Assembly: GCF_022201045.2 (NCBI RefSeq)
Contig: NC_068564.1
Span: forward strand, 33,509,001 to 33,573,000
DNA from: Citrus sinensis
Lineage: Eukaryota; Streptophyta; Magnoliopsida; Sapindales; Rutaceae
Direction: 5' to 3'
Length of the DNA stretch: 64,000 bases
How positions within the stretch are numbered: position 1 is the first letter of the stretch; each line of letters opens with the position of its first letter. This document shows, piece after piece, positions 14,201 to 23,841 of this stretch. The position numbers and the translations under genes are program-made. The notes under the pieces were generated by a model. The model did not search any database. It saw nothing but the letters and a program-made list of their open reading frames with translations, and had not been told where the DNA came from.

Positions 14201-14897
14201 AATAATATCTTCGTAAACAATTTAGACAAGTTTCAACCAAAAGTACAGCAGAATCAAATCCCAAAAGGATGTTCTCAACAAGAACACGGAATTCGAAACG
14301 GTATTTCAGCTTCCATAAGTAAAGAGATCAACTAAGTAACAGAAACCAAACTGTAGTGTAATCAAAACGTATACTAATAATCAAGATCATAGAGAACTTT
14401 CATCCATTGAGTGTTTTAACAAACAAAATTAGACAAAACACAAGCCAAACAGAGTTTTTAGCACGTCTTAAACATCAAGATATCAAATTAAACAAACGAA
14501 AATAGAAAAAGAAATCAACAAATATGACTATATAACAGAGAGGAAACAACAGTTTCAGCAGAAGGAAAATCCAAGCTTTATGGAGCTAACAACTCACAAT
14601 TCTACGAAACGTAGTGCCAAAGCTGAGTTCAGGATCCAACCCATTGTCCCAAAGCTCTGAGCCGTCCACTTTCTTAGCCTGATGACCCGACCCGGGCTTT
14701 GTGTGATCCGAACTACTGCTGGGGTTTAGCGTCTCGAGCTTGAAATCTCCACCATCATCACCACCGCCATTACTGAACCCAGAAAAGGGCTTTCTGGCTG
14801 GATGAAACTCGATCCTTCTTTGCAATGACATCGTGAAAGATCCCAACCCAGAATCTGAAATCGCCTCGACTTTCACCCCGGTCATCAAATTCTCCAT
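8238..14897 (-). CDS. UBP23: Ubiquitin carboxyl-terminal hydrolase 23-like (USP family)
   Basis: Eleven exons: 14598-14897, 13993-14107, 13109-13219, 12374-12546, 11929-12255, 11254-11379, 10173-10808, 9915-10055, 9167-9830, 8546-8636, 8238-8397. They sum to 2844 nt (947 residues), and every junction keeps frame. The product is a USP-type cysteine protease that removes ubiquitin. The Cys box [11 protein letters not shown] gives Cys111. The His box ([12 protein letters not shown]) gives His365, followed by WYSLDDNR with the third catalytic residue near 382. Two CxxC pairs (KCTQC, HCQRC) form the usual zinc ribbon. The 5' end, including [17 protein letters not shown], matches the Arabidopsis UBP23 class as I remember it. 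Residues from about 390 on form a long, polar, lysine-rich tail ending in [12 protein letters not shown], which is typical of this subgroup. The last 160-nt exon encodes that conserved tail. Intron 3 has U12-type signals. The gene is probably functional. Confidence 0.93.
12547..13108 (-). other. U12-type (minor spliceosome) intron 3 of UBP23
   Basis: On the coding strand the donor reads GTATCCTTA, matching the U12 consensus. A perfect branch motif, TCCTTGAC (12557-12564), lies about 12 nt before the TAG acceptor. All other introns of this gene have ordinary U2 donors (GTGAGT, GTAAGT and similar). Phase and protein sequence (NLRC|ISRNFRN) confirm the borders. Confidence 0.88.
13367..13413. repeat. 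Palindromic ATA/TTA microsatellite in UBP23 intron 2
   Basis: An (ATA)n run is followed directly by (TTA)n, giving a self-complementary hairpin of about 22 bp per arm in intron 2. It is probably a replication-slippage product and may be length-variable. Confidence 0.8.
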
Positions 14898-16110
14898 TTA
14901 TCTTATTTTTGAATTAAAAAAGATTCAATTTTTATTATCGAAGCTAACGAATTTGGAACTAATAGATAAACCCCCGAGTTTAGATTTATTTTGTGGTGAA
15001 TGGTAAAGGCTTAAGCAGAGCGCTGTTTCGGCTTCTGCGAAAGAGAGGGACAAGATGAGTACAAGAGGGAGTATTAAACCCTACAAGAGGCCTACTTTTG
15101 TCATTTCATATTTTGTGTGTGTTTATTTCTCTCCTTCACTCGGCTTATTTAATTAAGTAATTTAATATAAATAGACAAATTTGTCTTTTTTGGAGAGTCG
15201 AGTCCAGTCCAGTGCAGATGACAAAATCTCAATTATTGTTTTAGAGTATCTCTAAAATTTTTTATTAATTTTATTTTTAAAATATTTATTTATTTATTTA
15301 TGTGATAAATAAAAGAGTAAAAAAAATTATTATCTAAAAGACTCTTAAAATAGAAATAAATTAATATTATTTTAATCAAATAATTATTTTTTTAAGAGAA
15401 AAATCAATAGCAATTAAAGCACTTCTCTCTCTTTCTCTAATAAAAAATAATAAAATATAAATTAAAGAGAGAGAAATTAACTCTCTAAATTTAAAGGTAG
15501 AGAATCATCTCTTGTTTAAAAAATCTTAATTAGAGTATTTTTTGGAGCCTTAAATATTAATATGACTCTTCAAATAAATAATAAAATCTAATTTAAAGAA
15601 CCTTTTGGTGATGCTATTACAATAAGAGTATAAGACAATATTAAAGTATTGAATCGTCGCGACGCATTATTATTTTTAAAAATAAATTGTTGTACTCGAT
15701 GATCTTGTGCTTGCTTTATTAAGGGCGGTTAGATAATTGCCATCTTTTAAGATTTTAATACCATAAACCTTTTTAAATGGAGTACTGAATGCAGCATGCA
15801 GTGTATATTTGAATGACTCAAAAAATTGTACAGCATCTCAATTAATTTCAAAATAAATTCTTATCTCAAAAATCTCGGAATAACATCCAAAGACATAAAT
15901 TAAATGACTTAAATTCTATAGCGTAGTGATGTGGGAATGATGAGAATAGAACATCATGAGAGAATCAAGAAACAAATCGAAATTAAGTTTGATTAATTCG
16001 ATAGGCATTAGTGCTCTCACTAGACGAACTGTATAACGGGAACACACAACTCTACGGAACACACATAGGACTACGCCCACCAAATCAAAACCCTAATCTT
16101 CAAAAGAAAA
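14898..16110. other. UBP23 promoter region and 3' flank of the RING copy
   Basis: Bases 14898-15110 look like the UBP23 leader and proximal promoter. A probable MITE lies at 15233-15625, and the rest is AT-rich spacer. No open frame is supported. Confidence 0.5.
15233..15625. mobile_element. MITE-like element, about 393 bp
   Basis: The left end reads TTATTGTTTTAGAGTATCTC. The right end, read from the other strand, begins TTATTGTAATAGCATCACC, giving an imperfect inverted terminal repeat of about 25 bp. The interior is AT-rich and non-coding, and both ends resemble GAGCATCTCC-type plant MITE termini. A target duplication is not clear. Confidence 0.4.
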
Positions 16111-17021
16111 CTAAGCAAGCTTGAGCAAAAGAAATCTACACACGGGACAAGAATCCTCCTTTGACAGCCACTGAGAAACACAAATTCCATGAAAGATATG
16201 CTTGCAAGCGGCTCTCACAGCCTCCATGCCATCCGAAATCCCCTGGAGACAAATCTGACAGGATTTATTCTCCAACATTTCATCTCCCCGAAACACAAAC
16301 ATCTCCAGTCCAGGTTCGGGTTTCACTTCAACCAAACCAACAGGTTCATCGATCACAATCGGTTGTGTTGGGATTTTGTTCCGAACACCTAGATAGCGTT
16401 TCATAAGATCTACCAGAGCTATCAGGTCAGGACTGTAATTCAATTTCGTATCAGTCTTCCCTTTCCAGATATCAGGTTCACAATCACTGTAACATTCATC
16501 AGATGATGATAATGGCTCAGGATAAAGAATCAAACAATCATTAACATTGTTGATATTATAATGATCAGCTGGAGCAAACTCGACAAGCCTTGTTCTCTGA
16601 ACGTGGACGGCTGTTACTGTCAGAGGACTCAGTGGGGGCCTTTCAATATCCGGGTCCGGGGATTTTGAGCGACAAGGAAAGCGGTAGTGACAAAAAAGAG
16701 GTAACCAGATATTTGACCCGATAAAAAATGAGCGGATTCTGGAGGAAACTGATCAGTTGATAGAAGCAAATCCTTAAGCATTGGCTGAAAGGAGTCTCGG
16801 AAATCTAAGTGATGAAGATGGAAAGGGATGACTCTACGAACCCACGGGGGTTCTTCAACAACATCGGATTTTCCAGGGAATCTTTTGGTGATGAAATTCT
16901 CAGTTGTTAGAGTAAGAAGTCCGAGACGGAGCAAGTGCTTTGACCTCGTAAGCATCTTTTCGTTCCACCTGAAGACTCGTGTGCTTGTGGCCCTTGCTTT
17001 CTCGTCCTTGAAACTCACCAT
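16111..17021 (-). pseudogene. RING-H2 protein gene with internal frameshift (copy 1)
   Basis: The start at 17021 (MVSFKDEKAR) aligns with the plus-strand paralogue at 26249. The N-terminal part shares RWNEK, PGKSD, IPFH and DSF.PML with it. The frame then breaks near 16685-16690 in a run of six T: upstream it reads into a stop at 16629, while downstream a shifted frame continues the homology (HYRFP, VEFAP) to a C-terminal RING. That RING has CQIC, CKHIFHGIC and CPVC, a complete C3H2C3 set, and the gene stops at 16111. A functional RING-H2 protein would be an E3 ubiquitin ligase. An intron is an unlikely explanation, because the supposedly skipped bases still match the paralogue. The locus is a pseudogene unless the T run is a sequencing error. 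Confidence 0.75.
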
Positions 17022-18105
17022 TGTTGCAAAATTAAATATCAAGCTTTCAACTTGTGCGCATACATAGAATTGAAAGATGTTTGCGTTGAATAGGGAAAAG
17101 GAATTTGAGACAAATAAGTAATCCTTATGCCATATTACCTGCGTAATAATCCGAGATAAGAGTCCTTCAAAAACGTTACATCCTCGATTTTGACTTTTGA
17201 GAAACCATTTTTAGATCGCTTTTCCAGTGATAATAATAATAACCGAAAAATTACAATTTACATAAAATTATTTTTAAAGTTTGTATAAAGAACATTGCAA
17301 ATAATCAAACACTCTGACGGAGGAATGAGCAAGTTGAAATAAAAAATTTGCAAATTATATTGATATCCTTTGAGATTATTATTATTTTTTTTTCAGTCAG
17401 TTGTAACGTGATATCTTTAATGGGTTAGGCAAGTATTAAGATAGCCTTACAATAAAAATATCATATGATTTGTTATCTGTCTTTAATTTATTTCAATAAA
17501 ATTTCTCTGATTTATTGTGATTCAACCAAAAAAATATATATGTAGCTATTTTGAATCCATTAAATTCCTCTTCGCACTTATTTTAAAAAATTAATTAATC
17601 ATTAAAATTTTGAAATTTAAAATCTCAAAATTACCCTCCATCAATCACTTTCTCTCTCTACCTTGTAATTGAAAATTTTCTCCTTATTCTTACATTCTAC
17701 AAACTAAACACTTAATTTCACTTTCTTTTGAATTCATTTTTTGGTTTTTCTTAGTACACCTTGACATATATTTGATACTTTCTATACATAAAAAATTTTT
17801 ATCTTGATATTTATTAGCTCTTTTGTATGATTAAAATTTATTTTTTTAATATTCAATAACTTTTATGGCTAATAAAAATTTGTTGATGTTCATTTCTAAA
17901 TGGTGAATTTTGTTCCTCTTAATTATTTGCAACTAAAAAAATATCTAGATGAATTGATGGGAATTTGTAAAATTAAGAAGAGAAAAAAAAAGAAAGGGTC
18001 ATTTAAGTAATTTTTTCAAAAAATTGTTTAGATAATAAAATGCTTAAATTAAAAGTGGGTGTAAAGAGAAAATTTGTGGGTTCAAATAGCTTCATTAAAA
18101 AAAAA
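17022..18105. other. Upstream region of RING copy 1
   Basis: AT-rich spacer with homopolymer runs and no supported gene. It ends in a nine-A tract abutting the MULE-like element. Confidence 0.5.
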
Positions 18106-19183
18106 GGGAAAATGACACAGAGACCCCCAACATTTGAATAAGGGACACAAAATCCCCTAATGTTTCAAAAAAGACACACAGTCCCCCATTGGTTAACAGA
18201 AACCGTTTCTTTTAATAGAAATTATAATTTTAAAGTGCAATTACCATTATACCCTTATGACATATTAAAAAATAATTGTTCATTATCCAATTTATCCCTA
18301 TATTATTAATAAAATCTCCAATAAACCGGACAAATTAAGAACTCTGTTCATCAAACAACCATAAACAACAAAAAAAAAAAATCTCGTAATCATTTATTTA
18401 TATTCTTGCACATAAATCACATATGCATCAAACATGCTAGAGAAGTTAATTTAGTAAAAAAAAATGAAAATTAAAGAGAAAAAATAGGTTTTAAGAGAAT
18501 TGAACCATGGATTCCACAAGCAAGAGTAGCAACCAAATGCAAGCACAAGCAACAGCCAAACGCGAGATTCCACAAGCAAGAGCAGCAACCAAACGCGAGC
18601 ACAAGCAGCAGCCACACGCGAGATTCCACAAGCAAGAGCAGCAACCAAACGCGAGCACAAGCAGCAGCCAAACGCGAGCACAAGCAGCAGCCAAACGCGA
18701 GCACAAGCGGTAGCCAAACGCGAGCAGTTCCAGAAGCTTCCTCGATCGCGAGCAATTCCGGCAACCAGACGCGGTCTCGATCGACGCACGAGCAGAAGTT
18801 CCAGCAGCTTCCTCGATCGTGAGCAGTTTCGACAACCAGACGCGGTCTCGATCAACGCACGAGCAAAAGTTCCAACAGCTTCTGGTAGCGCGAGCAGTTC
18901 CAACAACTTCCGGCAGCCCCAGCAGTTTTCGGTAAGGCAAACCGTGAGTGTGTGTGTTAAAGGATTTGTCTGGAAGCAGTGTGTGTGGTTTGTTTGTGCG
19001 TGTCATGTGTGTGTGGGTTTTTAGTCAATTCACTTGTTATTAATCTGTAATTACGGTATTAACCTTGTAATGATTTAACGAAACGGTTTCTGTTAACCAA
19101 AGGGGGTCTGAGTGTTTTTTTTGAAATATTAAGGAGTTTTGTGTCCCTTATTCAAATGTTGGGGGTCTCTGTGTCCTTTTCCC
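18106..19183. mobile_element. Non-autonomous MULE-like element with ~100-bp terminal inverted repeats
   Basis: The left end (18106 to about 18210) starts GGGAAAATGACACAGAGACC. The right end (about 19080 to 19183), read from the other strand, starts GGGAAAAGGACACAGAGACC. The two stay alike for about 100 bp, through GTTAACAGAAACCGTTTC. Long terminal repeats and A-tract flanks of 8-9 bp fit a Mutator-like insertion, but the A-rich flanks make the target duplication uncertain. No transposase is present. The interior carries a GC-rich minisatellite, unlike the AT-rich surroundings, so a captured host sequence is possible. Confidence 0.75.
18511..18930. repeat. GC-rich minisatellite inside the MULE-like element
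   Basis: Three nested patterns are visible: a 23-bp unit (GCGAGCACAAGCAGCAGCCAA plus AC) repeated several times, a longer AGATTCCACAAGCAAGAGCAG unit, and a roughly 70-75-bp unit around CTTCCTCGATCG. Because 23 is not a multiple of three, open frames occur on both strands, rich in Ala/Gln/Arg or Cys/Leu. I treat these as artefacts of the repeat. Confidence 0.8.
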
Positions 19184-19852
19184 AAAAAAAATTACAACTC
19201 ACTTATTTGACCTTACTCAACCCTAGCTGACCCCAATGGCCAAACTAACATAATTTCCATTTTGTTTTCAAATATGTCCTTAACTCAATTTTATTTTATT
19301 TTTCAATTGAAATTAGTGACTAGTTTATAAAATGATTAAATTATATGTTTATTGAATAAGCTATAATCATTAGGGAGCTAAATTGTTATTATGGCTTTAA
19401 CTTATTTTAAAAAAATATTCTAATTGAAAAAAATATGTTAATATATTATAACATCATCACTATTATTAAAAGCACTTGCAAAAATCACATATAGTAATAA
19501 TTACCAGTAATTTTCATATTTTCATGGTTATGTCATTCATAACCAAATTTTGTCATTTTCTTTCAATTATATCAAATTATTAAAACATTTCATATTCTCT
19601 ATCATTAAACTAAAAGGATTTCAAAAATAAAATTTTTAGGTACAATTTTAATAATTTATATTATGAGTTTATTTGTTGCTTCATTGTTAATCTTTTATTA
19701 GATATACGTATTTTGTTAAGAGTTTTGATGTTTTGTTGCTTGATATATGTGATTTTTCACTTCTTTATATGCACTGACATTCATATAAATATTAAAAATA
19801 AATTTATTAATTAGCCTTGGCTGATAAAAAATTATCGATCCAACAACAAAGT
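19184..19852. other. AT-rich spacer between MULE-like and LBD repeats
   Basis: No supported gene or repeat was seen. The stretch is rich in A/T homopolymers. Confidence 0.45.
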
Positions 19853-20111
19853 ATATAGGCTAAAAGTATACGTTTAACTTACCAAACATGTTTAAATAAA
19901 TATTATAAGCGACAAAATTTAGATTTGGCCACTAAAAGTATACATGCTGAAAGTACACGTTTAGTTAACTAAACTTGTTTAGGTTTAATGCTTGCACTCA
20001 AAACATGACCAGAGATAATCAATCCTTGATTACCTCTACCCACACCCACAATAGATGAGCCCATATACACCCCATATGCAAACTTGTGTTCAAAGGCAAC
20101 AAGAGTAATGT

Positions 20112-20494
20112 CTGCTTGTTCTACATTTCTCCGGCAGTTGTAATTCTAGAGACTCAATTCTTTTATGCAGCGTTGATATTATGCTAGCAGCCCTTTGAAC
20201 TGGATATTTTCGGCTGATGTTTCCTTCTATTAATATCGCTCGAATTTGAGTCAGCTTTTAGGCATCGGTCTAGACCCTCCCATCAACGGTTTCATTTAAA
20301 AGAATCCTTAAAAATGAAGCACTCTTCACAACTTTAAAGAAGTTAGTATAATCTATTTTGGTGTCGTTCGGAAAAAAACTCTTCAATTCGCAATCGTCGC
20401 GACATGATTTATGGTAGCTTACACATGCAATGCATTGACTACGTTGCTGCTTGAGTATGGTGTTCTTGCGGGAAATAGAAAGGGTGACTGACAA
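20112..20494 (-). pseudogene. LBD (LOB-domain) gene fragment, unit 1
   Basis: The frame begins MSVTLSISRKNTILKQQ and contains CIACVSYHKSCRDDC, an exact C-x2-C-x6-C-x3-C LOB zinc-binding block. FFPNDTKIDYTNFFKVV follows, as in the family's GAS region. After VDGRV come TAG and TAA stops. The same frame then continues with LTQIRAIL, YPVQRAA and LHKRIESLELQL, matching the C-terminal LOB helix. LBD proteins are plant transcription factors of organ boundaries. The fragment lacks a complete gene and is interrupted, so it is not expected to make a factor. Confidence 0.8.
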
Positions 20495-20904
20495 ATGGCT
20501 TTGCCAAACTTTAAATCACGGTCCGAGAGTGCAACATGTAACACGCTAATGTAGGATTTATGATAGCTTGAACGGGCAATAAAGTATATAGGCTAAAAGT
20601 ATACGTTTAACTTACCAAACCTGTTTAAATAAATATTATAAGCGACAAAATTTAGATTTGATCATTAAAAGTATACCTATTGAAAGTACACGTTTAGCTA
20701 ACCAAACTTGTTTAGGTTTAATGCTTGCACTCAAAGCAGGACTAGAGATAATCAATTCTTGATTACCTCTACCCACACCCACAATAGATGAGCCCATATT
20801 GCAAACCGCAGAGTTTAGAGTTTATAGCATAAAGGAATCAACATTGTAAAGTAGATCTCGAGTCACCGTGGCCGCCGAAAATGAGGGAGGCGTCATTATG
20901 CTTG

Positions 20905-21195
20905 TTCTACATTTCTCTGGCAGTTACAATTCTATAGACTTAATTCACTTATGCAGTGTTTATATTATGCCAGCAGCCCTTTGAATTGGATACTTTCGGT
21001 TGATGTTTCATTCTATTAGTATCGCTCGAATTTGAGTCAGCTTTTCTGCATCGGTCTAGACCCTCTCATCAACGGTTTCATTTAAAAGAGCCCTTAAAGA
21101 TGAAGCACTCTTTACAACTTTAAAAACGTTAGTATAATCTATTTCAGTGTCGTTCGGAAAAAACTCTTGAATTCGCAATCGTCGCGGCATGATTT
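20905..21195 (-). pseudogene. Truncated LBD fragment, unit 2
   Basis: Corresponds to the middle and C-terminal part of the unit 1 fragment, from about the second cysteine pair on; the 5' zinc-block portion is missing at the inversion junction near 21195. It carries the same TAG after the VDxRV position and a six-T run (one T fewer than unit 1), which shifts the frame before the GAS region. Confidence 0.7.
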
Positions 21196-21348
21196 AAACA
21201 GGTTTAGTAAGTTAAACGTATACTTTTAACCTATATACTTTGTTGTTCGGGTTAGGGTGTTGTACATTGCTCGTTCAAGCTATCATAAGTCCTACATTAG
21301 CGTGTTATACGTTGCACTCTCGGACCGTGATTTAAAGTTTGGCAAAAC

Positions 21349-21722
21349 CATTTGTCAGTTACTCTTTCCATTTCCCACAAGAACACCATACCAAAGCAGC
21401 AACGTAGTCGATGCATTGCCTGTGTAAGCTACCATAAATCATGCCGAGACGATTGCGAATTCAAGAGTTTTTTCCGAACAACACCGAAATAGATTATACT
21501 AACTTCTTTAAAGTTGTGAAGAGTGCTTCATCTTTAAGGGCTCTTTTAAATGAAACCGTTGATGGGAATGTCTAGACCGATGCCGAAAAACTGACTCAAA
21601 TTCGAGCGATACTAATAGAAAGAAACATCAGCCGAATATATCCAGTTCAAAGGGCTGCTGGCATAATATAAACGCTGCATAAGAGAACTGAGTCTCTAGA
21701 ATTGCAACTGCCGGAGAAATAT
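21349..21722 (+). pseudogene. LBD fragment, unit 3 (inverted)
   Basis: Plus-strand copy with CIACVSYHKSCRDDC intact, then the six-T frameshift. The TAG shared by all three units is present, and an extra TAA follows RAAGII. It ends near LELQLPEKY. The shared TAG means the captured gene piece was already dead, or out of its exon context, before it was copied. Confidence 0.75.
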
Positions 21723-22029
21723 AACACAATATAATGGTGCCTCCCTCATTTTTGGCGGCCACGGAGACTTGAGTTCCACTTTACAATGTTGATTCCTTTA
21801 TGCTATAAACTCTAGACTCTGCAGTTTGCAATATGGGCTCATCTATTGTGAGTGCGGGTATAGGTAATCAATGATTGATTACCTCTAGTCCTGCTTTGAG
21901 TGCAAGCATTAAACCTAAATAAGTTTGGTTAGCTAAACGTGTACTTTCATCATGTATACTTTTAGTGACCAAATCTAAATTTTGTCGCTTATAATATTTA
22001 TTTAAACATGTTTGGTAAGTTAAACGTAT

Positions 22030-23597
22030 ATTATAATTAAAGGATTGCTTACTGCAAATGCAACACTAAGTTGAGTACAGAGAGCAGAATTTATATCTTT
22101 TTTTTTAATGGAAAGTATCTTCATTGCAAAGAGGAAAACATATAAAATAATTGTGATGGGTATGAATCCATCCATACAACAGTTTCGCATCTCTCTAAAG
22201 CTAACTTAGCTAAAGAGTGGGCTAAAGCAATACAAGATCTATGAGCATAATGAATAGAAACATGTTCAAAATTCTTCTTTAAGTTCTATACTTCTGATAT
22301 AACCCAGAAGATTTCGGATCTGCAGCCATGCTTGTTGTTCACCAGTTTAACTACCTCTTGAGAGTCTGATTCCACCACCAAGAACCTTAACCGAGCATGT
22401 TCTGCAATCTGGAATCCCCATTCCATTGCTTCTGCCTCTGCAAACAATACTTCACCATGGAATTTAGAGGTCTTAATTGTTGATGCAATCACATTCCCGG
22501 ACTCATCTCTAATGACAGCCCCTAGCCTTGAAAGGTGCTTTTCTGAATTAGTGGTAGCATTAACATTAACTTTAAAGTAACCATTTGGTGGGGGGGGGGG
22601 GGGGGGTCCAGGCCTTTCGAATCATTGCTTGCTGGTTGCCAACGGATGCTGGTGCTGATAATTGAGTTCTTTTATAAGCCTCAATCATACGTCACCCAAA
22701 AAATTGTAACCAGTAGTTCAATATCATCTTTACTCCTCCACATATATAAATCAAGCAGCAAGCTCAACATATCTTGTGAGAGCATAATTTATATCTAAAA
22801 TGGAGAAACCGCTCTGTGAAACACAATGGTTGAGAGTAGATAATAAACACTAACATCTTCTTTGGCCTTATTATGTTTTATATTTTATTTGACTCATGCT
22901 TCTTGAGAGCTTACATTAACCTAGCCACAGCTTCTGAAATTGTTAAATCACTGACTGAACGTATTTCTAATAATCGCATGTAAGTGACAAGAATCTAGTC
23001 ACTCTTTTATTATTATTTTTTTTGGGGGGCCACTTTTTAATAGATTTATAGGCTAATGGAAGATTGCAGTATGCATTTATATGTATGTATGTATGTATTT
23101 CCAATTATTATGCATATACTTATTGATAATAAACTGGCACTTAGCATATTATTATTCAACGAAACTCTTGACACAGGATTGGCAGTAGTAGCTTTTCTCT
23201 ACTAACCGGATTAAATTGCTAAGTAATTTCATGGCATTAAAGGGCATGCAATTGGGGCATATTGTTAATTTATATATTTGCCACAATCTAGGGTCAGATA
23301 TATACTTAAACGTAGGTTTTTTTTTTTTTGGAAGCTTCATAATTATGTCATTTAATAACACTTCACAATTGACAATTCTTTGTCCTATATCACCAATCCA
23401 CTTGGTAACAATTTTGAATAAAGCATCCCACTACGTAAAGCCCACCAGGAGTAGTGAATAAACAATATATCGGCCGTTGATTTCGCTCCAACAAATCCAA
23501 CGATTATACAAAGAAAAAGACGGATAAAACCCGGGGTACGTGACAAACGCAAGTGCAGCCTTGAATAAATACCTTGAAATTTTGATTTAAAACATTG
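22030..23597. repeat. Duplicated segment, copy A
   Basis: The same sequence occurs in the same direction at 28691-31332. The match starts at ATTATAATTAAAGG and ends at ...GAACATTG or AAACATTG. Copy A lacks about 70 bp present in copy B near 22690, has 17 G in a run (22590-22606) where copy B has seven, and lacks the hAT insertion of copy B. Confidence 0.88.
22121..22590 (-). pseudogene. LINE-type RNase H (RVT_3) remnant, copy A
   Basis: On the minus strand the frame reads GYFKVNVNATTN, GAVIRDESGNVIAS, AEAEAMEWGFQIAEHA and VVESDSQEVVKLVNNK, the plant non-LTR retrotransposon RNase H pattern. The first catalytic aspartate of the family (NVDA) is asparagine here. A TAG follows ISEV, after which homology continues (AHSLAKLALE) to a stop at 22121 and a short A tail. 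It is a dead 3' end. Confidence 0.75.
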
Positions 23598-23841
23598 GAG
23601 AGGAGCATGTAGCTTATCGGCATCTGGACTTTCCTACTTTGAAACTCAGCATTGTCGGTGGACGCCCATTTTCGTGTGGAGGGCAGCAGATATTTCGTAA
23701 AAGGCTTCTATCTGCGAGGTTTGTAATGCACTAGGAATCTTACTGCTAAAGATATCCATTCTGTTGACCTCATTTTCATTCATCAACATGGCACTTTCAT
23801 GTATACTTACAAAAATAAGAAAGATACTTCACTCTGTTGAC
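23595..23841 (+). pseudogene. Captured phosphoesterase exon 6 plus intron fragment
   Basis: These 247 bp match 37094-37340 with no gaps and six differences that I can count. They include almost all of exon 6 (coding HVAYRRLDFPTLKL) and the first part of its intron, so the copy was made from DNA and not from spliced RNA. It has no neighbouring exons and is not a gene. Confidence 0.93.

Larger units (their letters stand above)
19853..22029. repeat. Three-unit amplified segment carrying LBD gene fragments
   Basis: Unit 1 (about 19853-20580) and unit 2 (20581-21195) are direct copies starting GTATATAGGCTAAAAGTATA. Unit 3 (about 21196-22029) is inverted. Each contains a short terminal sequence (TATACGTTTAACTTACCAAA), a TTTAGGTTTAATGCTTGCA block and a piece of a LOB-domain gene. 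Unit 2 lacks the 5' part of the gene piece. Units 2 and 3 share a one-T deletion that unit 1 lacks, so they are the closest pair. The mobilising mechanism (Helitron, MULE or other) is not clear. Confidence 0.75.
20600..22029. repeat. Long inverted repeat: ~595-bp arms, 241-bp loop
   Basis: The left arm (20600-21195) and right arm (21437-22029) are reverse complements with scattered mismatches; by eye roughly nine in ten positions pair. The loop is 21196-21436. Unit 1 pairs with part of the loop as well, so a longer imperfect foldback (about 19870-22029) is possible. A read-through transcript would form a long double-stranded RNA containing LBD sequence. Confidence 0.8.

Noticed and set aside
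16534..16720. An intron joining the two frames of RING copy 1
   Set aside because: A GT...CAG pair exists (about 16641-16711), but the bases it would remove still align with the paralogue (HYRFP region). A frameshift is the simpler reading.
18451..19006. Several overlapping open frames of 97-171 codons on the minus strand and one on the plus strand
   Set aside because: They arise from a 23-bp and longer GC-rich tandem repeat that keeps all frames free of stops. There are no domains, and the element's ends show it is a transposon interior.
23152..23461. Short frames on both strands in duplicated segment A
   Set aside because: They span a poly-T tract and are not conserved as frames in copy B.
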